DNA of 64,000 bases from RYN-230 sp963834705 (GTDB lineage: Bacteria; Actinomycetota; Actinomycetes; Streptosporangiales; Streptosporangiaceae). The DNA lies in NCBI GenBank assembly GCA_963834705.1, contig CAWICV010000004.1:1-64000 (forward strand), given 5' to 3'. The notes beneath the pieces are model-generated. The model saw only the letters and a list, made by a program, of their open reading frames with translations, was not told the origin of the DNA and did not search any database. Positions 45,675 to 52,815 of the stretch are shown here, in pieces; positions within the stretch are counted from its first letter, which is position 1; each line of letters opens with the position of its first letter. Position numbers and translations under genes: made by a program.

Positions 45675-46957
45675 TGACGACGGTTCATGTCGAGGGTGGC
45701 TGGAGTCAGGAGCCGGCCTACGGGCCTGGCCTGCGTACCCCCGCCGGTGAGCAGCGGCTGGCCGAGCTGGCCGGCACCCAAAAGCGGCTGAACGGCTGTG
45801 CGTCAGCCGCCTACGCGGCGCTGTACGCGAACGTGGACGTGATCACCGCGTACCCGATCCGGCCGTACACCGCGATCATGATGAACCTGGCCCAGTTCAT
45901 CGCGGACGGCATCCTCGATGCCGAGTACCTGACCGCGGACGGCGAGCACTCGCAGCTGTCGGCCGCGTTCGGCGCCGGGTCGTGCGGGGCGCGCGCTTAC
46001 ACGGGCTCCTCCGGAGTAGGCGTTACGTACGCGTACGAGATGTACTCGATCATCTCCGGGGCCCGGATCCCGATCCAGATGACGATCGCCGACCGCACCC
46101 TGGACCCGCCGGGCGACTTCGGCTCGGAGCACACCGACGCGCTGTGCACCCGGGACATGGGCTGGCTGATGGGCTGGGCGGCCACCCCGCAGGAGGTGTT
46201 CGACAAGACGCTGATCGCTTACGCCATCGGCGAGGACCCCCGGGTGCTGCTGCCGCAGATGGTGGTGCAGGACGGCTACTTCGTGTCGCACATCTCCGGC
46301 GAGGTGGAGATGCCGTCGGCGGACCAGGTGGACGCCTTCCTGCCGCCGTACAAGCTGCCGTTCCCGCTGGATCCGCGGCACCCGGTGTCGCACGGCCCGC
46401 AGATCCACCCGTCCCAGGGGCCGCCGCTGCAGCTGGAGCGGGCCCGGGCCATGGAGGACGCGATCCCGGTCATCCGGCAGAAGACCGATGAGTTCGGCCG
46501 GATGTTCGGCCGCCAGTACCCGCACTTCGTGGAGGAATACCGGCTGGACGACGCGGAGATCGCGCTGGTCATCTCGGGCGGGCACTCGGTCACCTGCCGG
46601 GCGGCCATCAACCGGCTGCGCGAGCAGGGCATCAAGATCGGCATGGCCCGGCTGCTGTGGATCAGGCCGTTCCCGAGCGAAGACCTGCGGCACGCGCTGC
46701 GCGGGGTCAAGGCGGTCGGGGTGGTGGAGACCAACCTCGGCCTGGGCGGCCCCAGCTACGGCGGGATCCTGGCCCCGGACGTGTCCAGCGCGCTCTACTA
46801 CTCGGCCAGCCACCCGCTGCTCACCTCGTTCATGGCCGGGCTGGGCGGCGAGACCGTGCCGACCGCCGAGTTCGAGTGGATGGCCGGCAAGCTGACCCAG
46901 GCCGTCGAGCACGGCCACGTCGAGAAGGCGGCCCACTGGGTCGGATTCGAGGACTGA
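45674..46957 (+). CDS. 2-oxoacid:ferredoxin oxidoreductase alpha subunit, oxalate-oxidoreductase-like
   Basis: 427 residues holding domains I and II of the oxidoreductase family: GCASAAYAALYANVDVITAYPIRPYT, then SGARIPIQMTIADR, DPPGDFGSEHTD, and later MARLLWIRPFPSEDL with VVETNLG. Most family members have YPITPS where this has YPIRPY. Tyr60, Arg63, Arg141, Asp144, Asp148 and Phe149 correspond, at a constant offset of 32, to residues I recall as Tyr28, Arg31, Arg109, Asp112, Asp116 and Phe117 of the Moorella oxalate oxidoreductase active site and switch loop. That points to oxalate rather than pyruvate as substrate. The numbering is from memory and needs an alignment. Confidence 0.8.
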   Translation: MTTVHVEGGWSQEPAYGPGLRTPAGEQRLAELAGTQKRLNGCASAAYAALYANVDVITAYPIRPYTAIMMNLAQFIADGILDAEYLTADGEHSQLSAAFGAGSCGARAYTGSSGVGVTYAYEMYSIISGARIPIQMTIADRTLDPPGDFGSEHTDALCTRDMGWLMGWAATPQEVFDKTLIAYAIGEDPRVLLPQMVVQDGYFVSHISGEVEMPSADQVDAFLPPYKLPFPLDPRHPVSHGPQIHPSQGPPLQLERARAMEDAIPVIRQKTDEFGRMFGRQYPHFVEEYRLDDAEIALVISGGHSVTCRAAINRLREQGIKIGMARLLWIRPFPSEDLRHALRGVKAVGVVETNLGLGGPSYGGILAPDVSSALYYSASHPLLTSFMAGLGGETVPTAEFEWMAGKLTQAVEHGHVEKAAHWVGFED

Positions 46958-46967
46958 GGAGCTGTTG

Positions 46968-48059
46968 ATGTCCCACGAAGTGATCCGCCAGCACCTGCCG
47001 CTGCTGGACGAGGAGGGCCGGGCCGCGGCCCTGGACGATGAGAGTGGGCGGGACCGGCACTACCTGCCGGACATGCCGGACGAGGACCCGTACCAGGCCG
47101 GGCACCGGACCTGCGCGGGGTGCGGGCCGGCCATCGAGTACCGGTGGGTGCTCAAGGCGGCCGGCCAGGACACCGTGCTGGCCGGGCCGACCGGCTGCAT
47201 GTACGTGGCCAACTCGACCTACCTGTGCACCCCGTACACGGTGCCGTGGGCGCACACCCCGATCGCCAGCGGCGGCTCGTTCAACTCGGGCGTGGCCGCC
47301 GGGTACGAAGCGATGATCCGCAAGGGGCGGCACCCGGGCCCGTACCCGAACATCATCGTGATGGCGGGCGACGGCAGCGCCTCCGACATCGGGCTCGGCT
47401 CGATCTCCGGCGCGCTGTACCGCAACCACGACGCGCTGTTCATCTGCTACGACAACGAGTGCTATGCCAACACCGGCATCCAGGTGTCGCCGACGACCCC
47501 GTACGCGGGCCTGACCACGTTCACCCCGTTCGGCAAGGCGAACCCGGCGGGCAAGCAGCTGCCGCCGAAGAACCTGGCCCGGATGATGGCCGAGGGGCAC
47601 CCGCACTGCTACGTGGCCACCACCACGGTGGGCTACCCGGTGGACCTGGTCAACAAGACCCGCAAGGGGCTTAACCATCAGGGTGCCGCGTTCATGCACT
47701 GCTTCACGCCGTGCCAGAAGGGCTGGGTGTACCAGACCTCTATGACCGTCGAGCTGGGCCGCCGGGTGGTGGAGTCCGGGCTGTTCCCGGTCTGGGAGTA
47801 CGACCCGGCCGAGCGGACGTACCACTACTTCCACCCGCCGGTGCAGCGCCCGGTCGCCGACTACCTGGCCATGCAGGGCCGGTTCGGGCACATGCTGCCG
47901 GAGCACGTGGCGGCATTGCAGCGGGCGGCCAACCTGAACTGGCAGGACATCGGCATGGACGTGCCGGCCGAGCTGCGCGAGGGCGAGGACCCGGCGCGGC
48001 ACGCAAGGCTGAAGGAGGAGAGCTACTCGATGCCGCTGAACCGTGGGGTCGGCGCCTGA
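46968..48059 (+). CDS. 2-oxoacid:ferredoxin oxidoreductase beta subunit (TPP-binding)
   Basis: About 363 residues from ATG 46968 (GAGGAGCTG upstream; TTG 46965 is less likely). It binds thiamine diphosphate through GDGSASDIGLGSISGALYRNHDALFICYDNECYANTG, the family's GDG...DN motif. The proximal [4Fe-4S] ligands are Cys in RTCAGCGPA, GPTGCMYV and FTPCQKGW. Interaction motifs such as WAHTPIASGGSFNSGVAAGYEA and GHPHCYVATTTVG are as expected. It is placed 10 nt after alpha. With alpha and gamma it would form the catalytic complex that decarboxylates the 2-oxoacid and feeds electrons to the ferredoxin/GltD subunit. Confidence 0.9.
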   Translation: MSHEVIRQHLPLLDEEGRAAALDDESGRDRHYLPDMPDEDPYQAGHRTCAGCGPAIEYRWVLKAAGQDTVLAGPTGCMYVANSTYLCTPYTVPWAHTPIASGGSFNSGVAAGYEAMIRKGRHPGPYPNIIVMAGDGSASDIGLGSISGALYRNHDALFICYDNECYANTGIQVSPTTPYAGLTTFTPFGKANPAGKQLPPKNLARMMAEGHPHCYVATTTVGYPVDLVNKTRKGLNHQGAAFMHCFTPCQKGWVYQTSMTVELGRRVVESGLFPVWEYDPAERTYHYFHPPVQRPVADYLAMQGRFGHMLPEHVAALQRAANLNWQDIGMDVPAELREGEDPARHARLKEESYSMPLNRGVGA

Positions 48060-48120
48060 TGTTAGACGCGGCGGCCACCGGCGGCCACGGCCGCCTCGAC
48101 GCGAAGCGGCGATCGGGGGG

Positions 48121-48138
48121 CCGGGGGTCGTCCCCCGG
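48121..48138 (+). other. Intercistronic hairpin
   Basis: CCGGGGG (48121-48127) and CCCCCGG (48132-48138) pair around the loop TCGT in the 118-nt gap after beta. There is no T-run, so it more likely tunes mRNA decay or read-through than ends the operon. Confidence 0.45.
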
Positions 48139-48177
48139 GCTAGCACAGCCGCCACAAGAGGGACCCTAGAAAGCCAC

Positions 48178-48450
48178 ATGGCAGAGCACTGGCAGATCCG
48201 CTTCGACGGCGGGCACCAGCAGCGCTACCTGCCGGACCGGCAGGCGGTGCTGCGGTACGTGCTGGCCATCGGGCCGCGCTCGGCGGGCACCCGGTTCGAG
48301 GTGTTCGCCGAGTCGGCGCCGGTCCGGCTGGCCGATGGCTCGCCGGGTGGGCGCAGCTACTCACTAGTGGAGGTCATCGACCTCTCGGTGGACGGTGAGC
48401 GAGACCGGCTGACCGCCGAGCTGGCCACGCTGTCCGGGGGCCCGCCGTGA
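48178..48450 (+). CDS. Small conserved-looking operon protein, 90 aa
   Basis: 90 residues from ATG 48178 to TGA 48448-48450. It is probably alpha/beta, with EHWQIRFDGGHQQRYLPDRQAVLRYVLAIGP and later SYSLVEVIDLSVDGERDRLTAELATL. It has no Cys, so it is not an iron-sulfur protein. It lies between the oxidoreductase beta gene and the transporter and overlaps the next small gene by 4 nt. It may be an assembly or stability factor of the complex, but I do not recognise a family. Confidence 0.6.
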   Translation: MAEHWQIRFDGGHQQRYLPDRQAVLRYVLAIGPRSAGTRFEVFAESAPVRLADGSPGGRSYSLVEVIDLSVDGERDRLTAELATLSGGPP

Positions 48451-48740
48451 GCGGGCCCAACGGCCAGGTCACGCCCGGACCGGGGGCACGGATCATCCCG
48501 CTGATGCCGGGGGTGTCCCGGGCACCGGGGGCGCGCCGGGCGGAACTGCGGGCCGCCGTCCTCCAGGTGGTCGGTCACCTGGTGCTGGCGGCGGTGGCCG
48601 CGGACCAGCGCTCACCCCTGTTCGACCAGGCTGCCGAGCTGCTGGACGAGGCCGGCTGGGGTCTCGACGAGCTGTACCTGGCGGCCACCGACGAGTCAGC
48701 CCGCGGCGCCCTGTTCCAGGCGCTGGGACTGGAGACCTGA
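48447..48740 (+). CDS. Small operon protein, 97 aa
   Basis: 97 residues from GTG 48447, overlapping the preceding stop (GTGA). After a Pro/Gly-rich 30 residues it is helical: ARRAELRAAVLQVVGHLVLAAVAADQ, FDQAAELLDEAGWGLDELYLAATDESARGALFQALGLE. There are no Cys residues and no membrane segment. With its neighbour it forms a coupled pair in the oxidoreductase-transporter cluster. Function is unknown. Confidence 0.55.
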   Translation: MSGPNGQVTPGPGARIIPLMPGVSRAPGARRAELRAAVLQVVGHLVLAAVAADQRSPLFDQAAELLDEAGWGLDELYLAATDESARGALFQALGLET

Positions 48741-48761
48741 CGACCGACCGGGGAGGCAGAC

Positions 48762-49016
48762 ATGGCGGATCAGGGACGATACCGCCCGCAGGGATCGCGC
48801 GGGCCGCCCCGGCGGGCCAGACCAAGGGCGCCGCGCGGACCGTTGCCACAACCCGGCGCGGCGCCCCTGCCCTTTCGCGGCCGGTCGTCCGGGATGCCAC
48901 CCGGCGACGATCCTGCCGTGATCGTTACCAACCTCCACGTGGCCGCTGCCATTCCGGGCGGACGGCCACCCGAGCCAACAGCGTCTCCTGCGAGAGGTAT
49001 CGGTGGCGACCGATGA
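48762..49016 (+). CDS. Doubtful 84-aa reading frame before the transporter gene
   Basis: It begins at ATG 48762 after GGGGAGGCAGAC, a good ribosome site, and ends in ATGA overlap with the transporter start. The product is Pro/Arg/Gly-rich and looks disordered, with no recognisable motif. The good start signal and the coupling favour translation, perhaps as a leader that sets transporter expression, but the composition does not support a folded protein. Confidence 0.3.
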   Translation: MADQGRYRPQGSRGPPRRARPRAPRGPLPQPGAAPLPFRGRSSGMPPGDDPAVIVTNLHVAAAIPGGRPPEPTASPARGIGGDR

Positions 49017-50452
49017 GCGCAACAGCTGGAACAGCCAACTACCAAGTAGTGACGAATTCGACCGGCCGGGCCTTCCGGATCGGTGAGACACCACGGGACG
49101 TCCTCGGCCACGGCCGGTGGGTCCCGATCATGGCGGCCTGGCTGGCCATGTGCCTGGCCGGGTTGCTCGAATACACCTGGGGTGCGCTGAACGGCTCGCT
49201 GGCCGCCGTGCACCACTGGGGCCCCGGCCCGGTGTACTGGGCCTTCTCGTTCTTCGTGATCTTCGAATCGTTCGTGCAGATCGGCACCGGGATCCTGCGC
49301 AACCGCGGCATCCTCAACGTCCGCTGGGCGGTGATCATCGGTGGCATCGTCTGCGGCATCGTCGGCTACGGCCTGCTGGCCACGTCCACCACGATCTGGC
49401 AGGCCTACCTGGGCTACGCGGTGCTCGGCGGCATCGGCTCCGGGATGGTCTACTCCAGCTGCATCAACATCGTGGCCAAGTGGTACCCGGAGAAGAAGGG
49501 CTGGCGCACCGGGTTCGTGAACGGCGGCTGGGCCTATGGCGCGGTCCCGTTCATCTTCATCATCGGCGCGGCCAGCAGCGGCGGCGGCGCGGTCACGATG
49601 AGCGCGCACACGCTGAAGACCTACATCATCATCCAGGGCGCGATCATGACCGTCGGCATCTGCCTGGGTGGGGCGTTCATGAAGGATCCGCCCAAGAACT
49701 GGTGGCCGAAGGAGATCGACCCGCTCAACTGGCATAAGCACAGCACCCGTGACCTGCTCAGCAACCCACCCTCGCTGCGGCACTACAGCCTCGGGGAGAT
49801 GTGGCGGACGCCGCAGGCCAAGTGGATCGGGGCGCAGTACGCGTTGTACGTCGGCTGCTCGCTGTTCGGGGTGGCGTATTACTACGGGTTCGCTCAAGCG
49901 ATGGGCTTGGGTACCGCCGCGGCGGTGGTCGGCTTCGCCGGGTTCTCGCTCGCGGACGGAATCGCCCGGCCGATCTACGGCTACATCTCCGAGTTCATCG
50001 GCCGCCGCAGAACGATGATCTACGCGTACTCGGCGAACGTGGTGTTCCAGTTGCTCGCCTTGTGGTTCGGCGAGCTGCACAACGCCCCGTTGTTCGTGAT
50101 CTGCGCGATAATCTCCGGCGGGCTATCCGGCGCCAACTTCCCGATGACGGCGGCGCTGGTGGCCGACTACTACGGCGAGACAAACAATGCGGTCAACTAC
50201 GGGTCGATCTACGCCTGGAAGGCGCTGGGCGGCAGCTTCGCCGGCGGCCTGGCCGCTTTGATCATGACCGGGACCTTGTACGGCACAGCCACCTTCCACT
50301 GGGCGTTCGGCTTCTTCTTCGGTGCCACGCTGGGTGCGCTGGCCGCGCTGACCCTCACGTTCCTCTGCAGGCGGCCGACCGTGGAGCAGATGGAACGGGC
50401 GGTGCGCGCGTCGGCCAAGGAACCCGAGCAGGCCAAGCCAGCGGTGGCCTGA
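49013..50452 (+). CDS. MFS transporter of the oxalate/formate antiporter (OFA) family
   Basis: 479 residues with 12 predicted helices, starting at ATG 49013. The family look is in LEYTWGALNGSLAAVHHW, GGIGSGMVYSSCINIVAKWYPEKKGWRTGFVNGGWAYG and SGANFPMTAALVADYYG. Arg319 (GIARPIYGY) in helix 8 and Lys403 (YAWKALGGS) in helix 11 are 84 apart. In OxlT the substrate-binding Arg272 and Lys355 (numbers from memory) are 83 apart. This pair binds the oxalate dianion in OxlT, so oxalate or a close dicarboxylate is the likely substrate. The gene sits in the oxidoreductase cluster and would bring in its substrate. Confidence 0.85.
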   Translation: MSATAGTANYQVVTNSTGRAFRIGETPRDVLGHGRWVPIMAAWLAMCLAGLLEYTWGALNGSLAAVHHWGPGPVYWAFSFFVIFESFVQIGTGILRNRGILNVRWAVIIGGIVCGIVGYGLLATSTTIWQAYLGYAVLGGIGSGMVYSSCINIVAKWYPEKKGWRTGFVNGGWAYGAVPFIFIIGAASSGGGAVTMSAHTLKTYIIIQGAIMTVGICLGGAFMKDPPKNWWPKEIDPLNWHKHSTRDLLSNPPSLRHYSLGEMWRTPQAKWIGAQYALYVGCSLFGVAYYYGFAQAMGLGTAAAVVGFAGFSLADGIARPIYGYISEFIGRRRTMIYAYSANVVFQLLALWFGELHNAPLFVICAIISGGLSGANFPMTAALVADYYGETNNAVNYGSIYAWKALGGSFAGGLAALIMTGTLYGTATFHWAFGFFFGATLGALAALTLTFLCRRPTVEQMERAVRASAKEPEQAKPAVA

Positions 50453-50563
50453 CCGTCCCGGCCGCTGGCTGGTGATTGGCCAGCCAACTGCCGTAACGTG
50501 CTGGTGGCAGGCCCCGGTGCATGGGCCTGCCACCAGCTGATCGACGCCGTGGGGAGGCGCAGC

Positions 50564-50836
50564 GTGCCGGACAGCTACCCATTCGAGCTCAAGCTGCCGC
50601 TGGCGCCGTACCGGTTCGAGTGGCGCGACGAGCCCGCGGTGGACGCGGCGAAGAGCGCGGGCGACGGGTACGCCGAGGAGCGCTACACGCACGCCGACGG
50701 GACGGTCACCATCATCCGCGAGTACCAGCTGGACGGCTCGTACCACATCATGTCGGACCGGGCCGAGATCGAGCTGATTGATAACGCGGGCAACCCGTAC
50801 GCGCCCGACCCGATCAGCGTGGTCCGGCTCCCCTAG
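50564..50836 (+). CDS. Hypothetical protein, 90 aa
   Basis: 90 residues from GTG 50564, which follows GGGGAGGCGCAGC. It is an acidic alpha/beta protein: SYPFELKLPLAPYRFEWRDEPAVDAAKSAGDGYAEERYTHADGTVTIIREYQLDGSYHIMSDRAEIELIDNAGNP. It has no Cys and no membrane segment. It is the last plus-strand gene before the convergent GntR gene (8 nt gap). It may belong to the oxalate cluster, but its function is unknown. Confidence 0.5.
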   Translation: MPDSYPFELKLPLAPYRFEWRDEPAVDAAKSAGDGYAEERYTHADGTVTIIREYQLDGSYHIMSDRAEIELIDNAGNPYAPDPISVVRLP

Positions 50837-50843
50837 CCGGTCT

Positions 50844-51557
50844 TTATCTGGCCCGGCCGTCGAGCGGCCCGGCCCCCCCGGACGGCTTGTGGTAGGCGGA
50901 CCGGGTGCGCTCGGTGTGCTTGCGGGCGATCTCGGCGGCCCGGTTCTCATCGCCGGCTTCCACCGCGTCGATCAGCTCCCAGTGCTCGGCCCAGGACTCG
51001 TGGCCGCGGGACGGCGCCACCTGGCGGTAGTACCAGCGCACCCGCCTGCTCACGATGCCGGCCAGGTCGGCCAGCACCGTGTTGCCGGCGATCATGGCCA
51101 GCTCGGCGTGGAACCTGTTGTTGGCCGTGACGACCTGCTCGGTCTGGCCGGACTCGACCGCGGCCTCGCCCTCGTGCCAGAGCGCGCGGAGTCGGGCCAC
51201 CGCCCGCGGGCCGGCCGACCGGGCGGCCAGCCGGGCGGTCTGCATCTCCAGCAGTTCCCGGGCGTCGAGCAGCTCGTCGACTTCATGGTCGGTGGGCACA
51301 TGGACGAACGCGCCCTGGTTCGGCCGCAGGTCGACCCAGCCTTCTGCCTCCAGCCGGTGCAGTGCCTCACGGACCGGCTGGCGGCTCACTCCGAGCTGGC
51401 GGGCCAGTTCGGTCTCCACCAGGTGCTCCCCCGGTCCGAGGCGGCCACCGACGACCAGCTCGACCAGGGCCTCGTACACGGACTGGCGCAGCGGCACCGG
51501 CCGCGTCACCGGGCTGATGAACGCGGGAACCCCCGCTGGCTTGGCGTCCGCCGTCAC
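50844..51557 (-). CDS. GntR-family regulator, FCD type
   Basis: 237 residues from GTG 51557, chosen because GGAGGGAGGG lies just upstream. The N-terminal winged helix is SVYEALVELVVGGRLGPGEHLVETELARQLGVSRQPVREALHRLEAEGWV. The C-terminal helical FCD domain has RFHAELAMIAGN and WAEHWELIDAVEAGDENRAAEIARKHTERT, with the metal/ligand His residues. FCD regulators often sense small carboxylates. Its placement at the end of the oxidoreductase-transporter cluster makes it the likely regulator, perhaps responding to oxalate. A GTAT-N5-ATAC site lies about 50 nt upstream of its start. Confidence 0.85.
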   Translation of the reverse strand: MTADAKPAGVPAFISPVTRPVPLRQSVYEALVELVVGGRLGPGEHLVETELARQLGVSRQPVREALHRLEAEGWVDLRPNQGAFVHVPTDHEVDELLDARELLEMQTARLAARSAGPRAVARLRALWHEGEAAVESGQTEQVVTANNRFHAELAMIAGNTVLADLAGIVSRRVRWYYRQVAPSRGHESWAEHWELIDAVEAGDENRAAEIARKHTERTRSAYHKPSGGAGPLDGRAR

Positions 51558-51605
51558 GTTTGCCCTCCCTCCCCACCACCGGCCTGCATTTAGCATATCG
51601 GCTCC

Positions 51606-51620
51606 TGTATCCAAAATACG
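51606..51620 (-). promoter_or_regulatory. Candidate FCD-GntR operator
   Basis: TGTATCCAAAATACG contains the palindrome GTAT-N5-ATAC (51607-51619), a spacing usual for this regulator class. It lies about 50 nt upstream of the GntR start, so autoregulation is possible. Related GTATC and GTATAC half-sites occur before the gamma gene at 42799-42818. Confidence 0.4.
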
Positions 51621-51653
51621 GACCGGGGCAGCGCTCCGCGTGCGGCCGCACGA

Positions 51654-52290
51654 TCAGGTGCTGAGCGCGCCCGACCGGCCCGGGTGATCCGCTGCCGCGG
51701 TGGCGGCGGGAAGGTCCCGGCTGCGGGTGAACGGGCGGCTGAGCAGGAGCAGGCCTGCTGCGGCGATCGTCGCGAACAGGGCCCAGAGTGCTCCGCGCGG
51801 ACTGATCGCCGCGGCCAGGGCACCGCCCAGGAGCGCGCCCAGCGGGCTTGTCCCCATGGTCAGGAACCTCATGGTCGCGCTGACCCGGCCCAGCATGCCA
51901 CGCGGCGCGTAGGCCTGCCGGAAGCTGCCAATGATGACATTTGCGGTCACCACGCCGACCGCGGTCATGAATATGCCGATCACGTAGAGGACCAGGCCTG
52001 GCCCACGGCTGGCTAACGGGGCGAGCAGGCAGAATGGCACGGCGCCGAGTGCGGCCAGCAGCAGGCAGCGCGCGGTGCCGATCCGCTCGGTGAGGCGCCT
52101 GGCCACCATGGCGCCGGCCACTCCGCCTACCCCCTGAACCGCCACCAGCAGGCCGACCGCCGCGGCGTGCGGCGGCGGATGGCCAGCAGGCAGGCCGCCG
52201 AGACCAGGAAGCTGGCCGCGTTGGCCAGCACCGCCGCGGCGGCCCCCAGCACCTGGGCCAGGAGGCCGACCAGGTCAACTATCCAGCCCA
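51654..52290 (-). pseudogene. MFS transporter remnant
   Basis: Minus strand, C-terminal half of an MFS_3-type exporter: VGGVAGAMVARRLTERIGTARCLLLAALG, VIGIFMTAVGVVTANVIIGSFRQAYAPRGMLGRVSATMRFL, PLGALLGGALAAAISPRGALWALFATIAAAGLLLL. Upstream, in another frame, is LVGLLAQVLGAAAAVLANAASFLVSAACLLAIRRR, which belongs to the middle of such proteins. A segment of about 60 residues between them and the whole N-terminus are missing, so this is a truncated and frameshifted gene. Confidence 0.75.
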
Positions 52291-52298
52291 GCACAAGG

Positions 52299-52328
52299 CC
52301 CAGGCCGGACTGGGGTCCGGCCTGGGCC
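52299..52328. other. Strong GC hairpin
   Basis: GCCCAGGCCGGAC (52299-52311) pairs perfectly with GTCCGGCCTGGGC (52316-52328) around TGGG. It sits at the upstream broken edge of the MFS remnant. It could be a terminator stem, but no T-run follows. Confidence 0.5.
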
Positions 52329-52815
52329 CCCGGGTTGGCTCAGCTAGGCCCGGCTGGCCGGACCAGCAGGCCACCCAGTGTGGGAACTCGCGTGACCGGC
52401 GGGCGTGCACACCCGCGAGGACCCGGGCGCCGGGTGCTCCCCGGCCGCACCATGGTCCAGGTGCGGGAGTAGACGGCGGCTGTCCTGTGGGATCGGTTGA
52501 TGATCTATGCCGTGTGGGCCGGCTAGATCGGGGCGGACATTGGCCGGGGTATTGACGGGGCCGGTCGGCCTCATCAATTGAAGATCATGTTGCTGTGCGA
52601 GTTAAAGGTCATCGCCACAGGGGGCGCACTGGGCACAGCCGCCACACTGACAGTAGTTGCTGCTACGCCGAATAGTAGTGGGGTGGCTATCCCGAGAGTT
52701 AAGGCAATTTTTTGGGCAAGGGTCCGTGCAATTTGCATGGCCACTCCCTATACTGCTATTGGGACTGGAGATCCCGTGGTAACTGAGTAGGGGCTGGCCA
52801 GCCTCCGGGACACCG
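52329..52815. other. Gene-free stretch upstream of LuxR gene
   Basis: No reading frame here is convincing; a 70-codon frame at 52578-52790 lacks family resemblance. From 52600 on the DNA is poorer in GC than the surroundings, as expected for the control region of the large regulator gene downstream. Confidence 0.35.

Noticed and set aside
45674..48059. Pyruvate:ferredoxin oxidoreductase as the simple annotation
   Set aside because: Not excluded, but the pocket residues, the transporter next door and the regulator type fit oxalate better.
52578..52790. 70-codon frame upstream of the LuxR gene
   Set aside because: Composition is not gene-like and no family or ribosome site supports it.
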